Source: a virus. Taken from it: DNA of 64,000 nt. The stretch spans positions 1 through 64,000 of the IMG/VR virus record IMGVR_UViG_3300024343_000009. One strand, 5' to 3'. Of the stretch, positions 52,803 through 59,814 are shown one piece after another. A program made the position numbers and the translations under genes. How positions within the stretch are numbered: the stretch's first letter is position 1; the number at the start of each line of letters is the position of its first letter. Below the pieces are notes generated by a model. It was given only the letters and a program-made list of their open reading frames with translations. It did no database searches and was not told where the DNA came from.

Positions 52803-53047
52803 GCACGTATCAAGAAAAAGCAAAAGAATGCAAGTGTTGCGGAAAACACGTTCCGCTTCCTACTGTATTAAAAGAATATAATGGAATAGTTTTATGTCCA
52901 ACTACATTTTCTAACGTAGTTGAATATAAAAGAATATGGATAGCCGCTGGCGCAAGGCCAATGGGCAATATTCGCAAACATTTTTCAGAATATGTACAGC
53001 AAATAGTAGAAGATACTATTGACAAAAATGAAGACGGCACGTTATAA
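52799..53047 (+). CDS. Small zinc-binding protein (82 aa)
   Basis: ATGA overlap with the terminase. C-K-C-C-G-K-H-V-P-L-P with a later L-C-P-T could bind zinc; the rest is helical and ends acidic. The tRNA promoter's -35 and -10 lie in its last codons. Function unknown. Confidence 0.6.
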   Translation: MSTYQEKAKECKCCGKHVPLPTVLKEYNGIVLCPTTFSNVVEYKRIWIAAGARPMGNIRKHFSEYVQQIVEDTIDKNEDGTL

Positions 53048-53048
53048 T
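53019..53048 (+). promoter_or_regulatory. Consensus promoter of the tRNA cluster
   Basis: TTGACA (53019-53024), 18 nt, TATAAT (53043-53048). Transcription would start near 53055, a few nucleotides before tRNA-Met. Confidence 0.8.
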
Positions 53049-53058
53049 ATACTTCTAA

Positions 53059-53132
53059 GCAACAATAGCTTAGTTGGTTAAAGCCCCGAACTCATAATTC
53101 GGTAATCGTAGGTTCAAGTCCTACTTGTTGCA
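53059..53132 (+). tRNA. tRNA-Met(CAT) (or tRNA-Ile2)
   Basis: Acceptor GCAACAA pairs with TTGTTGC; anticodon stem CCGAA/TTCGG with loop CTCATAA gives anticodon CAT (53093-53095). T-arm GTAGG-TTCAAGT-CCTAC. The lack of initiator features suggests elongator Met or an Ile2 that is lysidine-modified. CCA is not encoded. Confidence 0.9.
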
Positions 53133-53144
53133 CGAAAGGCGGAT

Positions 53145-53453
53145 ATGGATAAAGAAGATAAGTTAGACTATTATATTTCTATCGGTGCCGTAGAACTAGC
53201 TGGAGTAGATAAAGATGGAGAGTTTGTTTTTAATATAACAGATGATGCAAAGTATCTTGCTCCAGAACTTTGGGAAGCACATGAAGATCACGTAAATGAA
53301 TCATTGGTTCAGCTTTACGAAAAAGGATTAATTACAGTCACATATAATGATGATCTTGAGGCAGTAATTGAAATGTCTGATGAAGGAAAAAGGGTTGCTC
53401 AAGAGATGGGTTTAATAGAGATGGAAACCAATAACGATATCCCTAACGATTAA
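53145..53453 (+). CDS. Hypothetical acidic protein between tRNA genes (102 aa)
   Basis: Starts 12 nt after tRNA-Met; AAAGG is the ribosome-binding site. Very acidic: Y-I-S-I-G-A-V-E-L-A-G-V-D-K-D-G-E-F-V-F, then W-E-A-H-E-D-H-V-N-E-S-L-V-Q-L-Y-E-K-G-L-I, then strands. The helix-strand pattern resembles a small winged-helix domain. Unknown function; must be co-transcribed with the tRNAs. Confidence 0.65.
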   Translation: MDKEDKLDYYISIGAVELAGVDKDGEFVFNITDDAKYLAPELWEAHEDHVNESLVQLYEKGLITVTYNDDLEAVIEMSDEGKRVAQEMGLIEMETNNDIPND

Positions 53454-53460
53454 ACAAAAT

Positions 53461-53533
53461 GCCTTCGTAGCTCAGAGGACAGAGCAGGACTCTTCTAAGG
53501 TCTTGGTCGCAGGTTCGACTCCTGCCGAAGGCG
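53461..53533 (+). tRNA. tRNA-Arg(TCT)
   Basis: Acceptor GCCTTCG/CGAAGGC; anticodon loop CTTCTAA gives TCT (53494-53496); T-arm GCAGG-TTCGACT-CCTGC. Reads AGA, which is frequent in this genome. Confidence 0.92.
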
Positions 53534-53538
53534 CTATT

Positions 53539-53611
53539 GTCCTTATAGCCCAGCGGTAGAGGCGGTAGACTTAAAATCTATACAGCGTTGGTTCGAATCC
53601 AACTAGGGACA
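53539..53611 (+). tRNA. tRNA with Leu(TAA) anticodon but short variable loop
   Basis: Acceptor GTCCTTA/TAGGGAC with discriminator A; anticodon stem GTAGA/TCTAT, loop CTTAAAA, anticodon TAA. The variable loop between TCTAT and GTTGG is only 5 nt (ACAGC), so the molecule is class I, whereas bacterial tRNA-Leu is class II with a long variable arm. Confidence 0.8.
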
Positions 53612-53615
53612 CAAT

Positions 53616-53689
53616 GCGGATGTTGCATATTGGTAGTGCCTCTGCCTTCCAAGCAGAAGGGGTGAGTTCGATTCTCATCATCCGCTCCA
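53616..53689 (+). tRNA. tRNA-Gly(TCC), CCA encoded
   Basis: Acceptor GCGGATG/CATCCGC; anticodon stem TCTGC/GCAGA, loop CTTCCAA, anticodon TCC. Discriminator T followed by an encoded CCA (53687-53689). Reads GGA, a preferred codon here. Confidence 0.92.
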
Positions 53690-53690
53690 T

Positions 53691-53761
53691 TTCTCACTCG
53701 TCCAACGGCAGGACATCGCCCTTTGGAGGCGAGAATCGTGGTTCGAATCCATGGTGAGAAG
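53691..53761 (+). tRNA. tRNA-Gln(TTG)
   Basis: Acceptor TTCTCAC/GTGAGAA; anticodon stem TCGCC/GGCGA, loop CTTTGGA, anticodon TTG. The D-arm TCGTCCAACGGCAGGA is typical of tRNA-Gln. Starts 1 nt after the preceding tRNA. Confidence 0.9.
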
Positions 53762-53777
53762 CAAAGAAAGGAAATGG

Positions 53778-53783
53778 TATACT
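53778..53783 (+). promoter_or_regulatory. -10 box (TATACT) of leaderless dps
   Basis: TATACT ends 6 nt before ATG 53790. No convincing -35; the expected position falls in the end of tRNA-Gln. Spacing to the ATG is identical to the other leaderless genes. Confidence 0.55.
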
Positions 53784-53789
53784 ATTAAC

Positions 53790-54233
53790 ATGGATATTAT
53801 TTCTAAGATAAGACAACTACAATCTAGTTCTTTTGTATTTTATACAAAAGCACACGGTTATCACTGGAATGTAGAGGGGGTTCTATTTAAAGAACTTCAC
53901 GCATTCTTTAAGGAAATATACGAAGATGTATTTGAATCAATTGATACTTATGCTGAATGGTCAAGAAAACTTAATTCACCAGCTGTTTTTCAGATTGACG
54001 AGATCTTGCAAAATTCAAATATAAAGTATGATTTTCCAACAAACTCACCACTAGAGATGATGAGAAATTTATTTGATTCAAATTCACAAATTATAAATGA
54101 CTTAAAAGATGGGTTTGCTATGGCAAACTCTTTAAATGAACAAGGCCTTGCAAACTTTTTTGCAGAAAGAATTGATAAACATCAGTTCTGGTCATGGCAA
54201 TTGTCAGCCTCATTAAAGACATCAGTAAACTAA
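53790..54233 (+). CDS. dps: Dps-like ferritin (DNA-binding protein from starved cells)
   Basis: 147 residues from ATG 53790; the open frame extends upstream into tRNA-Gln but the -10 box fixes this start. The ferroxidase ligands of Dps are present and correctly spaced: His25 (H-W-N), His37, Asp52 and Glu56. A four-helix bundle is expected. Dps binds DNA and oxidises Fe(II), protecting DNA from peroxide. In a phage it could protect or compact DNA, or sequester iron. No Lys-rich DNA-binding tail is seen. Confidence 0.82.
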   Translation: MDIISKIRQLQSSSFVFYTKAHGYHWNVEGVLFKELHAFFKEIYEDVFESIDTYAEWSRKLNSPAVFQIDEILQNSNIKYDFPTNSPLEMMRNLFDSNSQIINDLKDGFAMANSLNEQGLANFFAERIDKHQFWSWQLSASLKTSVN

Positions 54234-54252
54234 TAAATAGGAGAAATAAAAA

Positions 54253-54864
54253 ATGGCAGCAGAACAAGGATCAGCAGCAAGACTAATAGAAGTAGCACTA
54301 GCTGAAGTTGGAACTATTGAAGGACCAAAGGACAATGAAACAAAATATGGAAAGTTTACAAAGGCAAACTTTCAGCCATGGTGTGGTTCATTTGTTATGT
54401 GGTGTGCAGATCAAGCAGGGGTAAAGGTTCCTAATACAGTCTATACACCAGCAGGAGCACAAGCATTTATTAAAGCGGGAACATGGCAGATGGCAGAAAC
54501 AGCTACACCAGAACCAGGCGATATTGCCTATTTTGATTTCCCATCAGACGGCGTCGATAGAATTTCTCACGTAGGAATCGTTGTTGCAGTAAATGCAGAC
54601 GGAACTGTAGATGTTGTAGAAGGAAACACTTCTTCAGATAAGAAGGGCGATCAAAGAAATGGCGGAGAGTGTTGCCTTAAGAATCGTGCTTACAAGAAGA
54701 AGAACGGATCAAAGCTTCGTAGAAGTCAGATCGTAGGCATTGTAGGATTTGGCAGACCAGCATTTGGCAAGCCTGTAGCTAAGACAGCAGCAGCACCTGT
54801 AAAGAAGGCAGCCCCTGTAAAGAAGGCGGCTCCTGTAAAAAAGGCCGCAGTAAAGAAGAAGTAA
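54253..54864 (+). CDS. CHAP-type endolysin with Lys/Ala/Pro repeat tail
   Basis: 203 residues after AGGAGA. Cys44 in Q-P-W-C-G-S-F-V and His106 in I-S-H-V-G-I-V are the catalytic pair of CHAP/NlpC-P60 amidase-endopeptidases; V-V-E-G-N follows. The last ~35 residues are repeats of A-A-P-V-K-K, a histone-H1-like basic tail that may bind anionic wall polymers. There is no signal peptide, so export needs the holin (59230). It is followed without a gap by a nuclease. Confidence 0.85.
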   Translation: MAAEQGSAARLIEVALAEVGTIEGPKDNETKYGKFTKANFQPWCGSFVMWCADQAGVKVPNTVYTPAGAQAFIKAGTWQMAETATPEPGDIAYFDFPSDGVDRISHVGIVVAVNADGTVDVVEGNTSSDKKGDQRNGGECCLKNRAYKKKNGSKLRRSQIVGIVGFGRPAFGKPVAKTAAAPVKKAAPVKKAAPVKKAAVKKK

Positions 54865-55271
54865 TGTACGAGTATTACGTACGAAAAGTAGAAGCCGTAG
54901 TTGATGGGGACACAATTGATGTCCTCATCGACCTTGGTTTTGATATATTGTTTGCTTCAAGAGTAAGACTTGCTGGAATAGATACTCCTGAATCAAGAAC
55001 AAAAGACCTAGCAGAAAAAAAGCTGGGGCTAGAGGCAAAAGAATATCTTAAGTATAAATTAAAAGATGCAAAGTCTGTAAAGATTAAAACCGAAAAGATG
55101 GATTCTTCTGAAAAATATGGAAGAATACTAGGCTGGCTATTTGTTGATGATCAAACGGTATCAATAAATGAACAGATGATTGCAGACGGATATGCATGGG
55201 GATATCTTGGTGACACCAAGGTTAAAGATTTTCAAGCCTTAGCAAAAGCAAGAGCAAAGTCTGGCAAGTAG
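54864..55271 (+). CDS. Staphylococcal-nuclease-like thermonuclease
   Basis: 135 residues starting at the last base of the endolysin stop. V-V-D-G-D-T-I-D-V, R-V-R-L-A-G-I-D-T-P-E and K-Y-G-R-I-L-G are the three active-site blocks. Arg35, Asp40, Glu43 and Arg87 fall at the same numbers as the catalytic residues of S. aureus nuclease. No signal peptide. Likely degrades host DNA; release with lysis is possible given the coupling to the endolysin. Confidence 0.87.
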   Translation: MYEYYVRKVEAVVDGDTIDVLIDLGFDILFASRVRLAGIDTPESRTKDLAEKKLGLEAKEYLKYKLKDAKSVKIKTEKMDSSEKYGRILGWLFVDDQTVSINEQMIADGYAWGYLGDTKVKDFQALAKARAKSGK

Positions 55272-55275
55272 GCTA

Positions 55276-55304
55276 TTGTAATTCTTTAGTAGAAATGATA
55301 TACT
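55276..55304 (+). promoter_or_regulatory. Leaderless promoter
   Basis: TTGTAA (55276-55281), 17 nt, TATACT (55299-55304), then 6 nt to ATG 55311. Confidence 0.65.
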
Positions 55305-55310
55305 CATTAC

Positions 55311-56033
55311 ATGCTAAACAAAAAAACAATTAAGTTCTATGCTGCAGCGGAAGACATTTACCAAGTAGAGCAGCCTCCAATGCCAGCTAAATTAGCAATA
55401 CCAGAATGGTTTAAAAGAATACCAGCAGAGGATCCTGCAATGAAATGGGGAGACCCAAGAGATGCTGGAACAGTAAAAAAATGTATGCCATTTTTAGACT
55501 CTCTCTCCGCTGGGTATATGGTTGTTACACCGCAAGATATAAAGATTGCAAAAAATGAAACACAGGGAACTATGGCTTATTGGGGAGCAACACCACCAGG
55601 AGCCGATGTTCTTTTTGATTTAGATCAGCCATTACATAGAACAAAAGGAATGCCAGTACCTCATGGCTATAATGAATATGTTTGGCGAATGATTGCATAT
55701 CCAAGAATTGAAACTCCAAGCGGATACAGCGTAATGGTTACTCATCCATTTAATAGGTATGACTTGCCATTCTTAACAATGACTGGAATTATTGATTCAG
55801 ATCAAGTTCATGCAAGGTTAGCCCTCAATATGTGGTTACGTGATGACTTTGAAGGAATTATTGAAAAAGGTACCCCTGTTGCACAGATATTTCCTTTTAA
55901 AAGAGAAGATTGGGTTCATGAGTCTTTGCCACCTTTTAGCAAAAAGCGGGAGCTTCAAGATACATTTAAAGTAAGGTCAGTAATGAATAGGTCCTACATG
56001 CGTCAGTTCTGGCAAAAGAAGTCTTACGAATAA
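55311..56033 (+). CDS. Conserved-looking hypothetical protein (240 aa)
   Basis: Not recognised with certainty. It contains A-K-L-A-I-P-E-W-F-K-R, V-K-K-C-M-P-F-L-D-S-L-S-A-G-Y and Y-P-R-I-E-T-P-S-G-Y-S, with a strand-rich later half and K-G-T-P-V-A-Q-I-F-P-F. The combination resembles a protein family I associate with phages of planktonic bacteria, function unknown. It could be a beta-barrel enzyme, but no complete catalytic motif is visible. It has its own leaderless promoter. Confidence 0.65.
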   Translation: MLNKKTIKFYAAAEDIYQVEQPPMPAKLAIPEWFKRIPAEDPAMKWGDPRDAGTVKKCMPFLDSLSAGYMVVTPQDIKIAKNETQGTMAYWGATPPGADVLFDLDQPLHRTKGMPVPHGYNEYVWRMIAYPRIETPSGYSVMVTHPFNRYDLPFLTMTGIIDSDQVHARLALNMWLRDDFEGIIEKGTPVAQIFPFKREDWVHESLPPFSKKRELQDTFKVRSVMNRSYMRQFWQKKSYE

Positions 56034-56046
56034 ATATCCAATATGC

Positions 56047-56052
56047 TATAAT
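56047..56052 (+). promoter_or_regulatory. -10 box of hsp20
   Basis: TATAAT; the -35 region is weak (TTACGA, 56024-56029 in part). Transcription would begin near 56059 and give a ~50-nt leader. Confidence 0.5.
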
Positions 56053-56107
56053 TATTATACATCCGCCTTATGGGGATGCTAAACTAACTCGCTTAAAAGG
56101 AGCAAAA
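56053..56107 (+). promoter_or_regulatory. 5' leader of hsp20 with 5'-terminal hairpin
   Basis: CATCC-(G)-CC, TTAT loop, GG-GGATG (56060-56078) forms a 7-bp stem with one bulge right at the predicted 5' end. The unstructured rest carries AAAAGGAG before ATG 56108. It could stabilise the mRNA; a thermosensor is less likely because the ribosome-binding site is not in the stem. Confidence 0.5.
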
Positions 56108-56527
56108 ATGGTAAACGCACTAACCCTGGATCTTTTTAGAGATCCTTTTTTTATTGGTTTTAATCGTGAAATGGAAAGAATGGCACATGTTCATCAGGCT
56201 GCAACACGCCAAACATATCCACCATACGATGTATTAAAGCTAGACGAAGATACATATCAGGTATCAATTGCAGTAGCAGGATTCACAAGAAGCGATATTG
56301 ATGTTTCAGTAGATAACGGAACACTTATTGTTAAGGGTGAAATCACAGAAGTTACAGACGGTGAATATCTACATAAAGGTATTGCTGCACGTAAGTTCAC
56401 TAGAACATTTGGGCTAGGTGAATATATGGAAGTAACTGGAGCTTCAATCGAAGATGGAATGTTAAATATCAATGTAGATAGAATTATTCCAGAAGAAAAG
56501 AAGCCAAAGATCATTAAGATCAAATAG
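56108..56527 (+). CDS. Small heat shock protein (Hsp20/alpha-crystallin)
   Basis: 139 residues. Alpha-crystallin domain from ~35: P-Y-D-V-L-K-L-D-E-D-T-Y-Q-V-S-I-A-V-A-G-F and L-I-V-K-G-E-I are hallmark strands; R-K-F-T-R-T-F-G-L-G follows. A C-terminal K-I-I-K-I-K resembles the I-x-I tail. Acts as an ATP-independent holdase, probably during virion or replication protein folding; phages of planktonic bacteria often carry it. Confidence 0.9.
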   Translation: MVNALTLDLFRDPFFIGFNREMERMAHVHQAATRQTYPPYDVLKLDEDTYQVSIAVAGFTRSDIDVSVDNGTLIVKGEITEVTDGEYLHKGIAARKFTRTFGLGEYMEVTGASIEDGMLNINVDRIIPEEKKPKIIKIK

Positions 56528-56596
56528 TCTTTGGTTCGCTACCGAAGGAGACCTGAGCAAGTCATAAAAAGGCTCATTTAACTTAAAGGATAAGTA
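56528..56596 (+). other. Short structured spacer between hsp20 and the FmdB-like gene
   Basis: 69 nt without a gene. TGAGC and GCTCA arms (about 56554-56580) could form a weak hairpin around an A-rich loop; AAAGGA follows as ribosome-binding site for 56597. It may act as a processing or attenuation signal. Nothing stronger is visible. Confidence 0.35.
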
Positions 56597-56785
56597 ATGC
56601 CAGTATACGAATACAAGTGCTCATATGACGATGCACACCCAACAATGTCAACTCATAGATCAATTATGGATGAAGATCCAGGATACACTTGTGTAGAATG
56701 TGAGTCAGAAATGATAAGACACTTTACGCCTTTTGGCATACAGTTTAAAGGAAACGGGTTTTATAAGACAGATAATCCTAAATAG
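56597..56785 (+). CDS. FmdB-like zinc ribbon protein (62 aa)
   Basis: Opens M-P-V-Y-E-Y-K-C, the invariant start of FmdB regulatory zinc ribbons, then C-V-E-C, and ends F-K-G-N-G-F-Y-K-T-D, the family's usual end. The first CxxC is reduced to one Cys (K-C-S-Y-D-D), so full zinc binding is doubtful. Family function is poorly known. Confidence 0.85.
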   Translation: MPVYEYKCSYDDAHPTMSTHRSIMDEDPGYTCVECESEMIRHFTPFGIQFKGNGFYKTDNPK

Positions 56786-56794
56786 CCTCAATGG

Positions 56795-56800
56795 TATAAT
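56795..56800 (+). promoter_or_regulatory. -10 box before the PA14 protein gene
   Basis: TATAAT; no clear -35. The leader (about 56807-56837) carries an imperfect palindrome GCAAGCAAATTGTTTGC (56809-56825) and then TAGGAG before the TTG start. Confidence 0.45.
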
Positions 56801-56837
56801 TAACTAAGCAAGCAAATTGTTTGCGTAGGAGCCATAG

Positions 56838-59006
56838 TTGAAAAAGAATAGGTTATTTAGAATAACAGCATCCATAATGCTTGCATTTGGATGGCTTTTT
56901 ATGTCTCCCGCAGCTGGCGATGATCCGCTAACAGTAGCAGCAAAACAAATTGAAAATTTAAATTCAGCAGTAGATAAGCTTGATTACAAAGAAGGCTTAA
57001 TAGATTTAATTGACATAGCGGAAAATAAGTTTATGTACGCTAAAAATCTTAAGGATGTTAGAGATACAGCAATTGTAGACTACCAAGATGCGGTGGAAGC
57101 AGAAGAATTAGCGTTAGAAGAAGTAAATATCGCTCAGTCAAATGTAGATGAGCAAACAGCCCTAGCATCCTTAGCTCTTGAAAATAAAAATAATGCTCTT
57201 AATGATAAGAATGATGCACAAGATGTACTTGATTTAGCCAATATAAATCTTCAAACAGCACAATCAAATATGCAATCTGCTAGTGGGACAGGTCTTCAAT
57301 ATACAGTATATAATCTAACCAGAACATGGCCAAGCATAGCAACTCCAAGTGGTGTGATTTGTTCTGGCACTTGGAATTCTAGTTCTATGAACCTACCAGT
57401 TTGCGGTAATAGATATGAAAATATAATTGTTAAGTTTACTGGACAAATTACAGTCCCATCATGGTTTACAACAGTAGCATTTGCAGGATACACAGATGAT
57501 GGTTTTAGAATGTTTATTAATGGAAATCTTGCAGTTAACAACTGGGTAGAGCAAGGGGCAAGATGGAGTGCTTGGTCTCCAACATATAATGTAAGTGAAG
57601 ACAAGACTTTAGATGTAGAGATATGGTGGTATAACGGAGGAGGTCCAGGATCGTACCATCTTGGCTGGACAATTCCTGGTGGAATGACTGGTGCAGGATG
57701 TGACTATGCTGGAAATCCAAGAGTATGGGGACAAAATTTTAGTTGTAATTTAAATACATTCTCATCTGGGTCAGGACCAACACAGGCACAAATAGATGCC
57801 TACAACCAAGCACTTGAAACAAGAAATGCAGCACAGCAAGACTATAATAATGCCTCAGCAGAATATAATGATAAACTAAATGTATATAATCAACAGGTTG
57901 CAGTACTAGACTCATTAAATCAAACATTAACTAATAAAGAGTCTGAGTATGATAACGCAGTAAATGATACAGCAAATGCTTTGTCTGAAAAGAATAGTGC
58001 CATAAATGATTTTAATAATGCAGTCAATGATGTCAATGGTGCAATTGATGAAGCATGGCGTTACTATGATGAGCAATCACAAAGAGAAATTCAAAGAGCA
58101 ATTGCTCAAGCAGCAGCCAATGCTGCAGCAAACCAACCTAAGCCAGAGCCAAAACCAACTGTTGAACCAGACAAGCCAAAGCCTTCTTCACCACCAACAG
58201 AGAAGCCAGAGCCAAAGCCAACTAACAATACTGCTACAGAAGAGCCAGGACCAAAGCCAACGCAACCAGGTCCAAAGCCAACACAGCCAGAAGATCCTGC
58301 ACCAAAGCCAGAACCTACAGAAAAGCCAAAACCAGAAGATCCTAAGCCAACACCAGCTCCAACACCTGAAGTAAAGCCAGAACCCACACCAGAGCCTTCT
58401 GCCGAGCCTTCTCCAGAACCTAAGCCATTGCCAAGACCAGATTTTAAACCAGCAGAGAATATTGATCCAGTCATTAAGGATGCAGAGTTAGCAGCACTTA
58501 TTCCAGAAAAAGGTACGGGGAATGCAGAAGATTTATCTGGCGTTATTGCTAATCTTACAAGTAAAGATAATAAATTAGTTAAGCTTTCTCCAGAACAAAC
58601 AGCAGCGGTTAGTCAAACACTTAAGTCTTTAACACAAGAAGCAAAATTAGAAGTTGCAAAAGATCTTGGAATTTCTGCAGGAGAGGTTTCAAAGGTGGCA
58701 GAAATAATGAAATCAAATCCTGCAGTCGCAGCAGCATTTGTTGAGTTTGCAGATAGAGCAGGAGAAGCAGGGGATACCCCAATGCCATTTACATTAGCAG
58801 ATGCAACAACAGAAGTACAAACAGAAGCATTCTTAGCAGACCCGCTTGGAACAGTATTTGCGGTGGATCCTATAGAACTATTATCTAATTTTTCTGAGTT
58901 AGGTATGGATATGACAGATGATCAGAGAGAAAAAGCACAAGAAGTAATTGTCCCAGTGGTCATTGCATCACAAATTGCAGGGGCAGTAATAAGGAGGAAC
59001 AGATGA
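56838..59006 (+). CDS. Exported PA14-domain, coiled-coil, proline-rich protein with C-terminal anchor
   Basis: 722 residues from a TTG start with TAGGAG. Order: a signal peptide or anchor (L-F-R-I-T-A-S-I-M-L-A-F-G-W-L-F) at 5-25; a helical coiled coil to ~150; a PA14-like beta barrel at ~155-305 (V-A-F-A-G-Y-T-D-D-G-F-R-M-F-I-N-G, then W-W-Y-N-G-G-G-P-G); a second coiled coil to ~425; ~100 residues of P-K-P-E-P repeats; a helical domain; and a final hydrophobic V-I-V-P-V-V-I-A-S-Q-I-A-G-A-V with R-R-N-R. This reads as a wall-spanning surface protein with a sugar-binding barrel. It overlaps the first holin-like gene. Roles in superinfection exclusion, envelope disruption or virion attachment are all open. 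Confidence 0.78.
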   Translation: MKKNRLFRITASIMLAFGWLFMSPAAGDDPLTVAAKQIENLNSAVDKLDYKEGLIDLIDIAENKFMYAKNLKDVRDTAIVDYQDAVEAEELALEEVNIAQSNVDEQTALASLALENKNNALNDKNDAQDVLDLANINLQTAQSNMQSASGTGLQYTVYNLTRTWPSIATPSGVICSGTWNSSSMNLPVCGNRYENIIVKFTGQITVPSWFTTVAFAGYTDDGFRMFINGNLAVNNWVEQGARWSAWSPTYNVSEDKTLDVEIWWYNGGGPGSYHLGWTIPGGMTGAGCDYAGNPRVWGQNFSCNLNTFSSGSGPTQAQIDAYNQALETRNAAQQDYNNASAEYNDKLNVYNQQVAVLDSLNQTLTNKESEYDNAVNDTANALSEKNSAINDFNNAVNDVNGAIDEAWRYYDEQSQREIQRAIAQAAANAAANQPKPEPKPTVEPDKPKPSSPPTEKPEPKPTNNTATEEPGPKPTQPGPKPTQPEDPAPKPEPTEKPKPEDPKPTPAPTPEVKPEPTPEPSAEPSPEPKPLPRPDFKPAENIDPVIKDAELAALIPEKGTGNAEDLSGVIANLTSKDNKLVKLSPEQTAAVSQTLKSLTQEAKLEVAKDLGISAGEVSKVAEIMKSNPAVAAAFVEFADRAGEAGDTPMPFTLADATTEVQTEAFLADPLGTVFAVDPIELLSNFSELGMDMTDDQREKAQEVIVPVVIASQIAGAVIRRNR

Positions 59007-59230
59007 AGATAATCAAAAAAGCATTTTCTTTAATCGGTAAAGCTTTAAAAGGATTAATTAAATGGTTTAAAGATGCAGGAATGGAATTAATTGCACAAGC
59101 ATTCACCCTCCTTGGCTTCTTTATTGCATGGTTAACATTAACTGGATCAGCCAGAGATATAGTTGGAATTGCCGTACTGGCAACTACAGTTATTTGGCTA
59201 ATAACAATCCCGTTAAGAAAGGATAAATAA
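59003..59230 (+). CDS. Small membrane protein with basic amphipathic N-terminus (75 aa)
   Basis: ATGA overlap with the PA14 gene. K-K-A-F-S-L-I-G-K-A-L-K-G-L-I-K-W-F-K is an amphipathic basic helix, followed by two transmembrane helices (L-L-G-F-F-I-A-W-L-T-L and G-I-A-V-L-A-T-T-V-I-W-L-I) and a basic end. Holin- or antiholin-like. The next start overlaps its stop. Confidence 0.7.
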   Translation: MKIIKKAFSLIGKALKGLIKWFKDAGMELIAQAFTLLGFFIAWLTLTGSARDIVGIAVLATTVIWLITIPLRKDK

Positions 59231-59520
59231 TGGCAAAAGCGTATATAGAAGAGCCAACACAGGTTGGAAGCGGAGCAATTGCAAGCATAAATAATATATT
59301 TATGAGAATTGTTGCTGTATTTGCAGCATCAGGACTTTCAGTGATTGGAGCAGGAGCAGTGGTTGGAATTGAAACCTACAAGGCTGTGATCCTTGCTGGA
59401 ACATTAGGCGTTGCAACTGTTGTTGAAAAGCTAGCCCGTGGATTCCTAGATGATGGAAAGCTTACCGTTGCTGAGATCAATGCAGCTTTTTCAGCAGTAG
59501 ATAAAAAAGCGGCTAAGTGA
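59230..59520 (+). CDS. Holin (actinophage type)
   Basis: 96 residues with two hydrophobic helices: F-M-R-I-V-A-V-F-A-A-S-G-L-S-V-I-G-A-G-A and Y-K-A-V-I-L-A-G-T-L-G-V-A-T-V-V, then a polar end with F-L-D-D-G-K-L-T-V-A-E-I-N. That last motif is typical of holins from mycobacterial and related phages. It would let the CHAP endolysin reach the wall. Confidence 0.82.
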   Translation: MAKAYIEEPTQVGSGAIASINNIFMRIVAVFAASGLSVIGAGAVVGIETYKAVILAGTLGVATVVEKLARGFLDDGKLTVAEINAAFSAVDKKAAK

Positions 59521-59526
59521 TATAAT
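59498..59526 (+). promoter_or_regulatory. Leaderless promoter overlapping the holin end
   Basis: TAGATA (59498-59503), 17 nt, TATAAT (59521-59526), then 6 nt to ATG 59533. Located in and right after the holin stop. Confidence 0.65.
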
Positions 59527-59532
59527 TTACTT

Positions 59533-59676
59533 ATGAACACCTATACAGTCAAATTAAATGTAGAGCTAGAGGTACAAGCCTTTAATGAAACAGATGCAAA
59601 AGACTATGTATCAGATATATTCAATGTAGATGAAGAGATTAAGGGTGTCAATATAGTAAAGATTATTCAGAAATGA
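59533..59676 (+). CDS. Small hypothetical protein (47 aa)
   Basis: ATG 59533 to TGA 59676. The product (M-N-T-Y-T-V-K-L-N-V-E-L-E-V-Q-A-F) is two strands around a helix with an acidic middle, recalling small inhibitor or DUF proteins with a V-x-A-x-x-E-x-D-A pattern. Its consensus leaderless promoter supports that it is expressed. Confidence 0.6.
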   Translation: MNTYTVKLNVELEVQAFNETDAKDYVSDIFNVDEEIKGVNIVKIIQK

Positions 59677-59807
59677 ATAACCCAGATAAAGAAATTACCC
59701 CTGCTGATATGCAGCAGATATTTGGATACTTAATAGATCCAGTTATACTAGAGATAGACAAAGAGATAGAGGATTTAAAAATCCCAGATGGAGATATTTT
59801 CTTATAA
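59673..59807 (+). CDS. Small acidic hypothetical protein (44 aa)
   Basis: ATG 59673 overlaps the previous TGA. D-K-E-I-T-P-A-D-M-Q-Q-I-F-G-Y-L followed by E-I-D-K-E-I-E-D-L-K. Helical and acidic. Unknown. Confidence 0.5.
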   Translation: MNNPDKEITPADMQQIFGYLIDPVILEIDKEIEDLKIPDGDIFL

Positions 59808-59814
59808 AATATCG

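Noticed and set aside
56053-56107. ROSE-type thermosensor before hsp20
   Set aside because: The hairpin is at the 5' end and does not cover the AAAAGGAG or the start codon.
58006-58474. Gln-rich + strand frame and Gly-rich antisense frame in the proline-rich region
   Set aside because: Both are shadows of the P-K-P-E repeats of the PA14 protein.
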